A stretch of 64,000 nt of DNA, taken from positions 29,710 to 93,709 of the forward strand of contig DUMC01000145.1 of NCBI GenBank assembly GCA_012840075.1. Direction: 5' to 3'. Positions 26,293 to 34,934 of this stretch are shown here, piece by piece; position 1 is the first letter of the stretch; each line of letters opens with the position of its first letter. Source of the stretch: Clostridiaceae bacterium (GTDB taxonomy: Bacteria; Bacillota; Clostridia; Acetivibrionales; DUMC01). Below the pieces are notes generated by a model that had not been told where the DNA came from, made no database searches, and saw nothing but the letters and a program-made list of their open reading frames with translations. A program made the position numbers and the translations under genes.

Positions 26293-26734
26293 ATATGACC
26301 ATCCTTTCTAAAATAATTATTAGTGGAGCTAATATATTTTCGGTGTTCAAACTAAAAAATGTATATAGGAGATTTTATTAAATTCCATCATGCTATTAGT
26401 TTTCGTTAGAATGCCTTTTCGCAGCTACAAAAATCAATGGGTTTATTGTATTATATCATGGGTTTGTATTATGAATCAATTTAAATGACTCAATACCACT
26501 CAAATTTATCTTGTCAGCTTTTCGTGAATTTTTTATCCATGTTTATTTAGGAATATCCACAAGCCTGACATTAAATTTAATTTTTGCTGAAAAGGTTTAA
26601 TTTTAAGTAAAATATGAGAAGTTAAATTATATGAGTTGATATATCATATATTATAGATTTACAGGAAACTATATGCAACGCAAATATGATGCAATGCAAA
26701 TATGCAATTTAATATAAACAATGGAGGGGTAAGT
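26293..26734 (+). repeat. Intergenic region with a 16-bp tandem repeat
   Basis: 442 bp between the divergent GH123-like and DegT genes. ATGCAACGCAAATATG (26673-26688) is followed directly by ATGCAATGCAAATATG (26689-26704), one mismatch, ending about 18 bp before the DegT ribosome site. This may be a regulator site or a slippage duplication. Nothing else recognised. Confidence 0.55.
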
Positions 26735-28000
26735 ATGACGCAACAAGGAGATTTATCAAACCTGGCTTTATATGGAGGTCCGAAAACGAGGACAAAACCT
26801 TTTGCCGGTAGAAGTTTGATAGGAGAAGAAGAGAAAAATGCAGTAATTGCTCTTTTTGACCAGTCAATAGCCACCGGTGAAGCTTTTGGATATAACGGAC
26901 CGGAGGAAGAAGCATACTGCAAAGAATTTGCCGAATTTATGGGCGGCGGTTATGCAGATGCAGTTAGTTCGGGAACTAATGCAGTTTATGTCGCATTAAG
27001 GGCGCTGGGTATTGAGCCTTTTACCGAAGTAATTGTAAGCCCCATTACGGACCCAGGGGGAATGATGCCTATACCGCTTATTAATTGTATTCCTGTAGTA
27101 GCTGATTCTGCCTCAGGCAAGTATAATACAAGTGCAGAAGAAATAGAAAAGGTAATTACTCCGTTAACCAGTGCCATTGTAGTGGCCCATATAGGCGGTG
27201 AACCTTGTGATATTGATAATATAGTAGAACTGGCTAAAAAGCACAATATTCCGGTCATCGAAGATGTTTCGCAATCCCATGGTGCAAAATATAAGGGCAA
27301 GTATTTAGGAAGTTTCGGAGACATTGCAGCCTTTTCCACTATGTTTGGGAAACACCACTGCACAGGCGGACAGGGGGGAATAGTTTACACAAAGAGAGAG
27401 GATCTCTACTGGAAGATAAGAAGAGTTGCGGATCGTGGTAAGCCTTTCGGGCTTCCTGAAGGGTCAACTAATTGTGTGGCTTCACTGAATATGAATCTGA
27501 ATGAACTGGCCGCTGCTATAGGAAGACAGCAACTCAAAAAACTTCCGGGAATTGTAGAACGCCGTCGTAAATTTGTTGCTAAGCTTACGGAAGAATTTAA
27601 GAATTTAAAGACTATTAAGATACCGGAACAGTTACCGACTGCAGAACCTTCATACTGGTGGTGGAGATTGGAAGTTAATATTGATAATATTACTTGCGAC
27701 AAGGAAACTTATTGCAAAGCATTAATTGCAGAAGGCATTTCACTGAACCCGTCATACAGGGCAGCTATGCCGCATAAAATGGATTGGTTCAAAAATCGTG
27801 CAGTTTTTGGAACCAGCGGATATCCATGGGCAGCACCTGAATATAAAGGAGACAGAAACCGTGAATTCCCGACTCCCAATGCTGTAGATGCAACTGAACG
27901 GCAATTTAATCTTACGGTTTTTGAAAGCTGGACGGATGAAGATGCGAAAGACATTATAGAAGCATTCAAAAAAGTGGAAAAGGCTTTCATCAAAAAATGA
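26735..28000 (+). CDS. DegT/DnrJ/EryC1/StrS family PLP-dependent aminotransferase
   Basis: 421 residues of the sugar-aminotransferase fold (type I PLP). The Schiff-base lysine is K206 in FSTMFGKHHCTGG; SSGTNAVYVAL binds the cofactor phosphate, and VIEDVSQSHGAKYKGKYLGSFGD is the family signature. Typically converts keto-sugars or keto-cyclitols to amino sugars with glutamate or glutamine. GGAGGGGT precedes the ATG at 26735; an in-frame ATG at 26702 lies upstream of this site and is less likely. No nucleotide-sugar biosynthesis genes are adjacent; context suggests catabolic amino-sugar metabolism (inference). Confidence 0.88.
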   Translation: MTQQGDLSNLALYGGPKTRTKPFAGRSLIGEEEKNAVIALFDQSIATGEAFGYNGPEEEAYCKEFAEFMGGGYADAVSSGTNAVYVALRALGIEPFTEVIVSPITDPGGMMPIPLINCIPVVADSASGKYNTSAEEIEKVITPLTSAIVVAHIGGEPCDIDNIVELAKKHNIPVIEDVSQSHGAKYKGKYLGSFGDIAAFSTMFGKHHCTGGQGGIVYTKREDLYWKIRRVADRGKPFGLPEGSTNCVASLNMNLNELAAAIGRQQLKKLPGIVERRRKFVAKLTEEFKNLKTIKIPEQLPTAEPSYWWWRLEVNIDNITCDKETYCKALIAEGISLNPSYRAAMPHKMDWFKNRAVFGTSGYPWAAPEYKGDRNREFPTPNAVDATERQFNLTVFESWTDEDAKDIIEAFKKVEKAFIKK

Positions 28001-28067
28001 AACCTTCATTAAAAATGAAACTAAATGATGCAAGTCTAATAATTATTTAGAAATTCTGAAAACAACC

Positions 28068-28104
28068 TTATTCAGTGGGGAATTGTAATATCCCCACTGA
28101 ATAA
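28068..28104. terminator. Convergent hairpin between DegT gene and AraC regulator
   Basis: A 14-bp perfect stem (TTATTCAGTGGGGA 28068-28081 with TCCCCACTGAATAA 28091-28104). It lacks a strong T-run on either strand but sits between convergent genes, so bidirectional termination is likely. Confidence 0.65.
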
Positions 28105-28155
28105 TCCGATTGAAATACTCCGACTGAGTCTCAAACAGAGCGAATTTGCTAAAGC

Positions 28156-30510
28156 TTATTTTTGTGTCCTGTATTTCATTCTGTACTCTCCGGGAGTGAT
28201 TAATACATATTTCTTAAAGGTTCTGATATAGCTAAAACGATTATTATATCCAACCATTTGTGCTATTTTTTCTATACTAATGTCTGTCTCAGTAAGTAAA
28301 GTTTTTGATTTTTCGATTCTTACCCTTGATACATATTCCCAGAAACTAATGCCCATTTTTTCCTTGAAAATTTTACAGAAGTAAGGTGAGCTATACTTGA
28401 AGTGTTCAGCTACAGTAAGAAGGGATAGTTCCTGTGAATAATACTTATCAATATACTCCTTTATTTCGTTAACAAATCCTCCGGCATTATCTTTTGCCTG
28501 GTTAATCTGATAATCAATAATCAATCTGAATTGAGAGCTGATCCATTCTGTAAATTGCCGTATGTTTTTAAACTTGTCTATTGAGAAGGAAGAGGAATAA
28601 TTTTCACCGAGAACTTTATGTATATTTAGATTGAGTTCAAACAAGCATCTTTCAATTATACCGCAAATATTAGATAAGCATATTTCAATGTGCTGAAAGT
28701 TTTTATTACGTTCCATTATATATCCTATCATATCATTTAACACAAGTATGGCTTTGTCATAATCATTAAGCTTGATTAATTCAATTATTTTCTGTTCCAT
28801 TTCAATGGGATAAACAAGCTTTTCAACTTCACTTCCGCTTATATCCGAATATCTTATTACAGGATTGTCGTCTCTCAGAAATCTGTATGATAAGGCTTCG
28901 AGAGCTTCTTTATATGACATACCTATATTGGCGATATCATCATATCTTCTTCCAATTCCAATGCTGACGGGAATTTTCAAGTAATTCTCAATGCTGGTTC
29001 TAAGATCTTCAATAGTCTGCTCAATTATGGCATCAACTTCATTTATATCGTTTGTTGAGTTAAACTTAAGTAAAACCAAGATATTATCTTCGGAATCCTG
29101 CGAACAATTAGTTTGAACATCCAAATCTTTGAACACTGTTTCAATAACGCTTATTACTGAAATTTTCCGAAGTTCGAGCTCTTCTACGCTAACAGAACCG
29201 ATACCGGGTGAATCACATTTAAATACTGCAACTTTAAAATAATCATAGTTAAGGTCCAATTCCAGAAAAGATGCTCTTTTCCTGATTTCACTCCTGTTAA
29301 TCAGCATTCCGGAAATTAGCTGATTCAGAAATAATTCTCGCATGAAAGCTTTATTATCATTTAGCTGGCTTTCCAGCGCTTCATTGTTTTCAAGTAAGGT
29401 CTTCAGGCTGTTTTGTATTATTGATATATCGCTCAGATTTTCATCATTCGCAACATCAACTTTTGAGGATTTTTTTATATTCCAAATAATCTTTTGTATT
29501 GGATTGTATAATTTGGAAGATAAAAATAACGAGATTAAAATTATTATCAATAGAAGCAGAGTAAATATAACTACACTTAGATTCCTGATATAGGTAGATT
29601 TTTCGTAGATTTTACTTTCGGAAGCAATATAAAACAGTTTCCATTTGTTGACTTTGGTTGTTTTGTAGTAAGAAATCATTTTCAAACCATTTACTTCAAG
29701 GTTAAAACTCCCTGAATCCGAATTTACATAATCCTCGGGTACATCTATGATATCTGCAATATTTCTATATATATAGTCATCTTTATTAGAGGAGAGAATA
29801 ACACCATCTCTGTTTACAAGACATGTGATTGCTTTTGGATCACCATAAGTTATGTTCTTTAACAGATCTGAGATAATTTTTTCATCTATATTTAAAATAA
29901 TCGCACCTTCCTTAGCGGAAGAATCATAAGGTATCTTTGTTAAAAGCGTTATTATGTTATTAAATGAATTTGCCGAAGGGTTATTCCTATCTTTAACTTT
30001 TCGAGTATTCAATATTTCAATGGAACTATCCATATCGCTAAATGCATTGTACCAATCTTTATCGTAATAATAATTTAAGTCCATTACTCCGCTGTAATCA
30101 AGTATATAGTCACTTTTCCTATAATATATGGATATACCTTTTATATAATTACTGGAGTTTATAGAATTTGAAAGAAGTTCCTGAATGTTTTTGACTTCCT
30201 GCTGTTTTTGAGGCATGAGATCACGAGGCAAATATGCAAATTGTGTGATGTTTGAATTCATTGCATGATTTATTGACAGCTTTCTCATTTCTTCAAATAA
30301 TATATTCATTGTATTTATTGTTTCATTTATCTTTTCAACTTCAAGTTTTTCAATTTCACTATCTAAATTTGGAAGTATATAAAAATAAGTGTAAAAGCTT
30401 ACCGCTATCATTAGGGATATGGAAATGACTATAAAAGCTACGAAAAACTTAACGAACAAGTTGTTTGTTAAAAATTTTTTGAATTTTAGAAAGTATGCGA
30501 TAATGCTCAT
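28156..30510 (-). CDS. Membrane-sensor AraC-family transcriptional regulator
   Basis: 784 residues. An N-terminal helix (about 18-40), a large extracytoplasmic Cache-like sensor domain (about 45-300), a second helix (about 308-330), a HAMP-like linker and cytoplasmic middle domain, and two C-terminal helix-turn-helix motifs of AraC type (about 685-780: LLTVAEHFKYSSPYFCKIFKEKMG, IEKIAQMVGYNNRFSYIRTFKKY). Such one-component regulators usually stand beside a CUT1 importer with LplA/LplB/YtcP-like parts, exactly as here, and switch it on when the sugar is sensed outside. Divergent from the importer operon. Confidence 0.92.
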   Translation of the reverse strand: MSIIAYFLKFKKFLTNNLFVKFFVAFIVISISLMIAVSFYTYFYILPNLDSEIEKLEVEKINETINTMNILFEEMRKLSINHAMNSNITQFAYLPRDLMPQKQQEVKNIQELLSNSINSSNYIKGISIYYRKSDYILDYSGVMDLNYYYDKDWYNAFSDMDSSIEILNTRKVKDRNNPSANSFNNIITLLTKIPYDSSAKEGAIILNIDEKIISDLLKNITYGDPKAITCLVNRDGVILSSNKDDYIYRNIADIIDVPEDYVNSDSGSFNLEVNGLKMISYYKTTKVNKWKLFYIASESKIYEKSTYIRNLSVVIFTLLLLIIILISLFLSSKLYNPIQKIIWNIKKSSKVDVANDENLSDISIIQNSLKTLLENNEALESQLNDNKAFMRELFLNQLISGMLINRSEIRKRASFLELDLNYDYFKVAVFKCDSPGIGSVSVEELELRKISVISVIETVFKDLDVQTNCSQDSEDNILVLLKFNSTNDINEVDAIIEQTIEDLRTSIENYLKIPVSIGIGRRYDDIANIGMSYKEALEALSYRFLRDDNPVIRYSDISGSEVEKLVYPIEMEQKIIELIKLNDYDKAILVLNDMIGYIMERNKNFQHIEICLSNICGIIERCLFELNLNIHKVLGENYSSSFSIDKFKNIRQFTEWISSQFRLIIDYQINQAKDNAGGFVNEIKEYIDKYYSQELSLLTVAEHFKYSSPYFCKIFKEKMGISFWEYVSRVRIEKSKTLLTETDISIEKIAQMVGYNNRFSYIRTFKKYVLITPGEYRMKYRTQK

Positions 30511-30623
30511 ACCGACCCTCTTGCTTCATAATATGTATGAATGTGATTTCAATCTAATATTAACAAAATACAGCTGTTATTACAATAGAGTTGTATTGGT
30601 AATGATAAATGCTTTGGTAAGTT

Positions 30624-30645
30624 TCTGTGACAAATCTGTGACAAA
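30624..30645. repeat. 11-bp tandem direct repeat upstream of the AraC gene
   Basis: TCTGTGACAAA occurs at 30624-30634 and 30635-30645. Direct repeats at one-turn spacing are typical of AraC-family half-sites, and this pair lies 115 bp upstream of the regulator's start, so autoregulation is possible. Confidence 0.4.
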
Positions 30646-30721
30646 TATTATCATATTGTTGCATATATTACTGTTCCGGCCAGTAAAATCATATTTGCAA
30701 CTTTATAGAAAGAATTGAAAC

Positions 30722-30749
30722 TTGAATATGGTTTTTGGAAGAATATAAT
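30722..30749 (+). promoter_or_regulatory. Sigma-A promoter of the sugar ABC operon
   Basis: TTGAAT (30722-30727), 16-bp spacer, perfect TATAAT (30744-30749). The start site near 30756 leaves a leader of about 240 nt before the binding-protein gene. Confidence 0.6.
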
Positions 30750-30764
30750 AAAAGTATCATGTGT

Positions 30765-30778
30765 GTAGTTCGAACTAC
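30765..30778. promoter_or_regulatory. 14-bp perfect palindrome, candidate operator
   Basis: GTAGTTCGAACTAC is a perfect palindrome placed about +9 to +22 relative to the predicted start of the importer operon, where a repressor would block transcription. The binding protein is unknown. Confidence 0.5.
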
Positions 30779-30997
30779 GTGTTAAAGATTTTTAAGAAGA
30801 AGCTTAGTAGAAAACCGGTTAAATTATGACAATCCGGATTGGATGAAAATCTTTGAATGATCAGGGTCCTGGTTAAGTTCTAATATGTAGTTTTTCCGGT
30901 TTTATTAGAAAAAAATTATTAGAAAAAAATATGATCTTATTTAGTTTTAATATTCATTTAATTAATTTAGTTAATTCACAAGGAGGATGTGAAATTT

Positions 30998-32569
30998 ATG
31001 GCAAATTCCAAATTTAAAAAAGTTACGGTTATATTACTGGCAATATGTATTATAGCATCCTTTGCATTATCTGCATGCTTGAAGACATCTGACAGCGGTA
31101 AAACGGATAATTCAAGTGCAAATAATCAGGTGACTACAGGTAATTCTAATGCATCTCAGTCACAACAGGAAAAACCATATGAATTCAGCATTTTCAGATC
31201 CACATGGACAGATCTGGATGAAGATAATGACCTGATTATCAATGAGATTAATAAAAGGCTTAATGTAAAGATAAGAATATTAACAGCTCCTTATGAAACA
31301 TGGATTGAAAAGTATAACATTCTTATAACTTCGGGTGATGTACCGGATTTATCTGTGACAACAGGTCCAGGAACCTTGAATTTCAATGATTGGGCAAAAC
31401 AAGGTATATTTCTTGAGATTAAAGACCTTTATGAAAAGCATTGCCCAAACATTCAAAAATATTTAAGTGATGATATAATTAAAGCACATCTGATAAATGG
31501 TGGATTGTATGGTATTCCGAAACCTTCTTTGTCTGATTCCACATTTGCCATCAGAGCAGACTGGCTGAGAAAGCTAAATATGGAAATGCCTAAAACCCTT
31601 GACGACGTGTATCAGGTATTGAAAGCATTCAGAGATAATGATCCTGATGGTAATAATCAAAACGATACATATGGTTTATGCTCAGAAGATACTTTGAATA
31701 CAATTAATTTTGTGTTTAGTGCTTTTGGAGTGCATTGTCCGCCAACTGACGCTACAAAGTGGGTACCTGACGGAAACGGCAAGCTTACATCGAATATATT
31801 GGAACCTGGTGTTAAAGATGCAATTATTTACGTTACCAAATTATACAGGGATAAAATCCTTGATCAGGAGTGGATGCTCACAAAATCTCAGGCATACCTT
31901 GACAAAGTGCATTCAGGTAAAGCTGGTGTTTTATCAACAGGTTTCGGGTCCATGCTTGTAAGTGAATCTAACATAAAGGCAAATGACCCTTCTTGTGAAC
32001 TTGCCATTATGGAAGGTATAACCGGACCTGAAGGAAAGTTTGTGCGTCCTATGCAAACCGGTTTTTATATGGTATCCTCAATATCAAGTAAGGCTACTAA
32101 TCCTGTTAAAATTCTTGAGTTCCTTGATTTCTTAATGAGTGATGAAGGTGACAAGCTGATCAGGTATGGTATTGAAGGCATTACTTATACTATGAAAGAC
32201 GGAAAACCTGTTGTGAATATGGAAGAAGCTAAAAAGTATGGCATAGAATCAGGCCATAAATTCAGACAAATATTGCAACCTCCTGTAATATCAATTCCTC
32301 AGGAAGATCCCAGAGTTCCCGAGTTATTGGAAATGTCTAAAGTATTGTTCGAAGGTCCGTTTTATCCTGCTCCCACACTTCAACCTGAATCATTAAAAGA
32401 AGTTATAACGCAACAAGGTCCTGATTATGTGAAAAATGCTGTAACTATGATTATAACCGGAGATAAGGATCCTGGTGAGGAATGGGACAAATTCATTGAA
32501 GAATGGAGAAAAACAGGCGGAGATAAATTAATTCAGGAAATAAATGAATTATACGAAGCAAATAAATGA
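30998..32569 (+). CDS. Extracellular sugar-binding lipoprotein of CUT1 ABC importer
   Basis: 523 residues, family 1 solute-binding protein of the LplA/YtcQ kind. A lipoprotein signal peptide ends in FALSAC (Cys at about 27), followed by a Ser/Thr/Asn/Gln-rich linker that spaces it from the membrane. It captures an oligosaccharide and delivers it to the two permeases downstream. AAGGAGG precedes the ATG at 30998 by 11 nt; the GTG at 30989 overlaps that site. No ATPase gene is in the cluster, so a shared MsmK-type ATPase elsewhere is presumably used. Confidence 0.92.
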   Translation: MANSKFKKVTVILLAICIIASFALSACLKTSDSGKTDNSSANNQVTTGNSNASQSQQEKPYEFSIFRSTWTDLDEDNDLIINEINKRLNVKIRILTAPYETWIEKYNILITSGDVPDLSVTTGPGTLNFNDWAKQGIFLEIKDLYEKHCPNIQKYLSDDIIKAHLINGGLYGIPKPSLSDSTFAIRADWLRKLNMEMPKTLDDVYQVLKAFRDNDPDGNNQNDTYGLCSEDTLNTINFVFSAFGVHCPPTDATKWVPDGNGKLTSNILEPGVKDAIIYVTKLYRDKILDQEWMLTKSQAYLDKVHSGKAGVLSTGFGSMLVSESNIKANDPSCELAIMEGITGPEGKFVRPMQTGFYMVSSISSKATNPVKILEFLDFLMSDEGDKLIRYGIEGITYTMKDGKPVVNMEEAKKYGIESGHKFRQILQPPVISIPQEDPRVPELLEMSKVLFEGPFYPAPTLQPESLKEVITQQGPDYVKNAVTMIITGDKDPGEEWDKFIEEWRKTGGDKLIQEINELYEANK

Positions 32570-32749
32570 GATTGACGAACTAAGATGAATATTCAGCAAA
32601 TAACGAATATTTAATGAATTCTCTGCAGGTATGGGAATTCCTGTTGGTTTATATTTCCATACCTGTAGAGAAGAAAACATTGTTTTATAGTTTAAACAAT
32701 AATGATGATTTATTGTTAATGATTTCTATTTCCGAATAGGGTGAATAAA

Positions 32750-33676
32750 ATGCATACGGTAAAAACATCTAAAAACAGTTTGGTCAAATATATATGGAAA
32801 AACAGGTTTATTTATTTAATTCTGGTCCTACCTCTCTTGTATTACATTATATTTCATTACATCCCCATATATGGAATACTAATAGCATTTCAGAATTATG
32901 TTCCCGGTAGGTCATTTATTGGAAATGAGTGGATAGGGTTTAAGAATTTTGGGTTAATATTTAAATCTAAACCTTTTATCGAGGCTTTGAGAAATACCAT
33001 ATTAATCAGCTTTTATAAAATAATATGGGGATTTCCGTTCCCGATTGTGATAGCTTTATTGTTAAATGAAGTCCGAAGCGTAAAATTCAAAAGGTCAGTT
33101 CAAACAGCTATCTATTTCCCGCACTTTGTTTCCTGGGTTATAGTAGGAGGGATATTGGTAAGTTTGTTTTCAATTAATGATGGTCTTGTAAATGAGATAC
33201 TAAAATCTATGGGACTGAAGTCTATTAATATACTGTCGAATCCAAAGTATTTCAGAAGTCTGCTGGTACTGTCGGAAATGTGGAAAGAAGCCGGAATGCA
33301 GTCCATCATTTACTTGGCTGCCATTGCCGGAGTGGATGTTCAGATATACGAGGCTGCTATAATTGATGGGGCAAACAGATGGCAGCAAATAAGGTATGTA
33401 ACTCTTCCTGAGATAGCCAATACAATATCAATATTGTTCATACTAAGAATTGGAAGTATCTTAAGCGCAGGAATGGAGCAAACCTTAGTGCTCCTGAATC
33501 CGTTGGTATCAAGCGTCGGTGAGAATATTGACACATTTGTTTATAAAGTAGGATTAGTGCAGGGAGATTATAGTTTTTCCACAGCAGTGGGTTTATTCAA
33601 ATCCGCAGTGGGGTATATTTTGATAATAGGCTCAAATTGTCTTTCAAAGAAACTAAAAGGAGAGAGTATTTTCTAA
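32750..33676 (+). CDS. CUT1 sugar ABC permease (LplB-like)
   Basis: 308 residues, six predicted helices, with the EAA loop EAAIIDGANRWQQIRYVTLP (about 205-224) that contacts the ATPase. First helix region FIYLILVLPLLYYIIFHYIPIYG is typical of LplB. ATG at 32750 behind GGGTG; a GTG at 32741 in the same frame overlaps the ribosome site. 180 bp after the binding-protein gene and 65 bp before its partner permease. Confidence 0.92.
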   Translation: MHTVKTSKNSLVKYIWKNRFIYLILVLPLLYYIIFHYIPIYGILIAFQNYVPGRSFIGNEWIGFKNFGLIFKSKPFIEALRNTILISFYKIIWGFPFPIVIALLLNEVRSVKFKRSVQTAIYFPHFVSWVIVGGILVSLFSINDGLVNEILKSMGLKSINILSNPKYFRSLLVLSEMWKEAGMQSIIYLAAIAGVDVQIYEAAIIDGANRWQQIRYVTLPEIANTISILFILRIGSILSAGMEQTLVLLNPLVSSVGENIDTFVYKVGLVQGDYSFSTAVGLFKSAVGYILIIGSNCLSKKLKGESIF

Positions 33677-33730
33677 ATATTAATAGGTATTTTCCAGAAA
33701 TTAGAGAGTATTTTCCAAGTATTAATAGGA
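33661..33730 (+). repeat. Duplication of the lplB-like gene end
   Basis: The stretch GAGAGTATTTTCTAAATATT plus AATAGG, which covers the last codons and stop of the permease gene, reappears about 44 bp downstream as GAGAGTATTTTCCAAGTATT plus AATAGG, just before the next ribosome site. It appears to be a local tandem duplication. Confidence 0.65.
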
Positions 33731-33741
33731 GTTGAAGAACG

Positions 33742-34641
33742 ATGACATCAAATTATAAAAGAGGTAAATTAAGCAGAGGTAGATTAAGCCTGTTTAACAT
33801 AATTAATTGTACAATGCTTTTTATATTTGCTTTGTCAGCAATTTATCCTTTTATGTATATATTAACTATCTCATTACTTCCTCTTGAAGATTATTTAAAA
33901 GGTGGGCCATTTCTGTTTCCGAAGAATGTGTCATTTGAAGCATACAAACAGATTTTTACGAATGGCAGCATATTTGTATCTTTCAGGTCTTCAGTTATTA
34001 TTACGGTATTTGGAACAGCAGTTAATATGTTTCTTACCACTTTGTGCGCATATGGATTGTCAAAAACAAAACTCAAGGGGTATAAAATTTTCATAAATAT
34101 GATCGTATTTACAATGTATTTTCAAGGAGGATTAATTCCTTCCTATATGCTTATGAGAAGTCTTAAACTTATTGATTCTTATTGGGCGGTAATACTTACA
34201 GGCGGCATAAGTACATACAATATGCTGGTAATGAGAAGCTTTTTCCTCAATATACCTTCCAGCCTGGAAGAAGCAGCAATAATAGACGGAGCAACGGAAC
34301 CATATGTGCTTTTTAAAATAATACTTCCCATATCATTACCTGTCCTGGCGACTATTAGCTTGTTCTACGCAGTTGGACATTGGAATGCGTATTTTACCCC
34401 AATGATATATCTGAATACACGGAAAAAATGGCCATTACAGGTAATCCTAAGGGAGATACTTTTTGAAACAACGGAGTCTATGAGAATTGCAGGTGAAACA
34501 AATGAACTAATGAAATCACCAATAGGACCTCAACTGAAAATGGCTACAGTAATTGTCACTGTGATTCCCATATCCATAGTGTATCCGTTCCTTCAGAAAT
34601 ACTTTGTTAAAGGGGTTTTAATCGGGGCTATTAAGGCATAG
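33742..34641 (+). CDS. CUT1 sugar ABC permease (LplC/YtcP-like)
   Basis: 299 residues, six helices, EAA loop EEAAIIDGATEPYVLFKIILP (about 191-211). Forms the heterodimeric membrane pore with the preceding permease. It ends with the usual FVKGVLIGAIKA tail of YtcP-type permeases. Last gene of the importer operon. Confidence 0.92.
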   Translation: MTSNYKRGKLSRGRLSLFNIINCTMLFIFALSAIYPFMYILTISLLPLEDYLKGGPFLFPKNVSFEAYKQIFTNGSIFVSFRSSVIITVFGTAVNMFLTTLCAYGLSKTKLKGYKIFINMIVFTMYFQGGLIPSYMLMRSLKLIDSYWAVILTGGISTYNMLVMRSFFLNIPSSLEEAAIIDGATEPYVLFKIILPISLPVLATISLFYAVGHWNAYFTPMIYLNTRKKWPLQVILREILFETTESMRIAGETNELMKSPIGPQLKMATVIVTVIPISIVYPFLQKYFVKGVLIGAIKA

Positions 34642-34880
34642 TAAGCAAGTAAGCAAAGAATCACAATTTAATAAAAATCACAATTTATTATATAATTTTG
34701 GGCACTCCATCTTATAGATATGTCTGTAAAATTCATTTAAAGAATATGCTTATAGATGCATTACAGATGTTTATAAAGTTTAATGAAAATGTTAGAAAAG
34801 GAGCTGACTTTAGAAGCTCTAAACAGCATTGCGACAGCTCCCGGAAACATTTTCATCAAATGAATCAAATACGCCTCATC

Positions 34881-34906
34881 TTAGATTCCAAATACTTAGA
34901 ATCTAA
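34881..34906. terminator. Convergent hairpin after the importer operon
   Basis: TTAGATTC (34881-34888) pairs with GAATCTAA (34899-34906). AT-rich with weak flanking T-runs; located between convergent genes. The 34642-34880 stretch before it holds no convincing gene. Confidence 0.5.
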
Positions 34907-34934
34907 ATATTGAATTTCTTACAAGTACAGATTT

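Noticed and set aside
30419..30718. 99-codon plus-strand frame overlapping the AraC gene start
   Set aside because: Mostly antisense to the regulator's first codons and upstream region; no ribosome site.
34698..34913. 71-codon open frame after the importer operon
   Set aside because: No ribosome site, non-ATG start, composition unlike coding DNA here, and it runs into the convergent hairpin.
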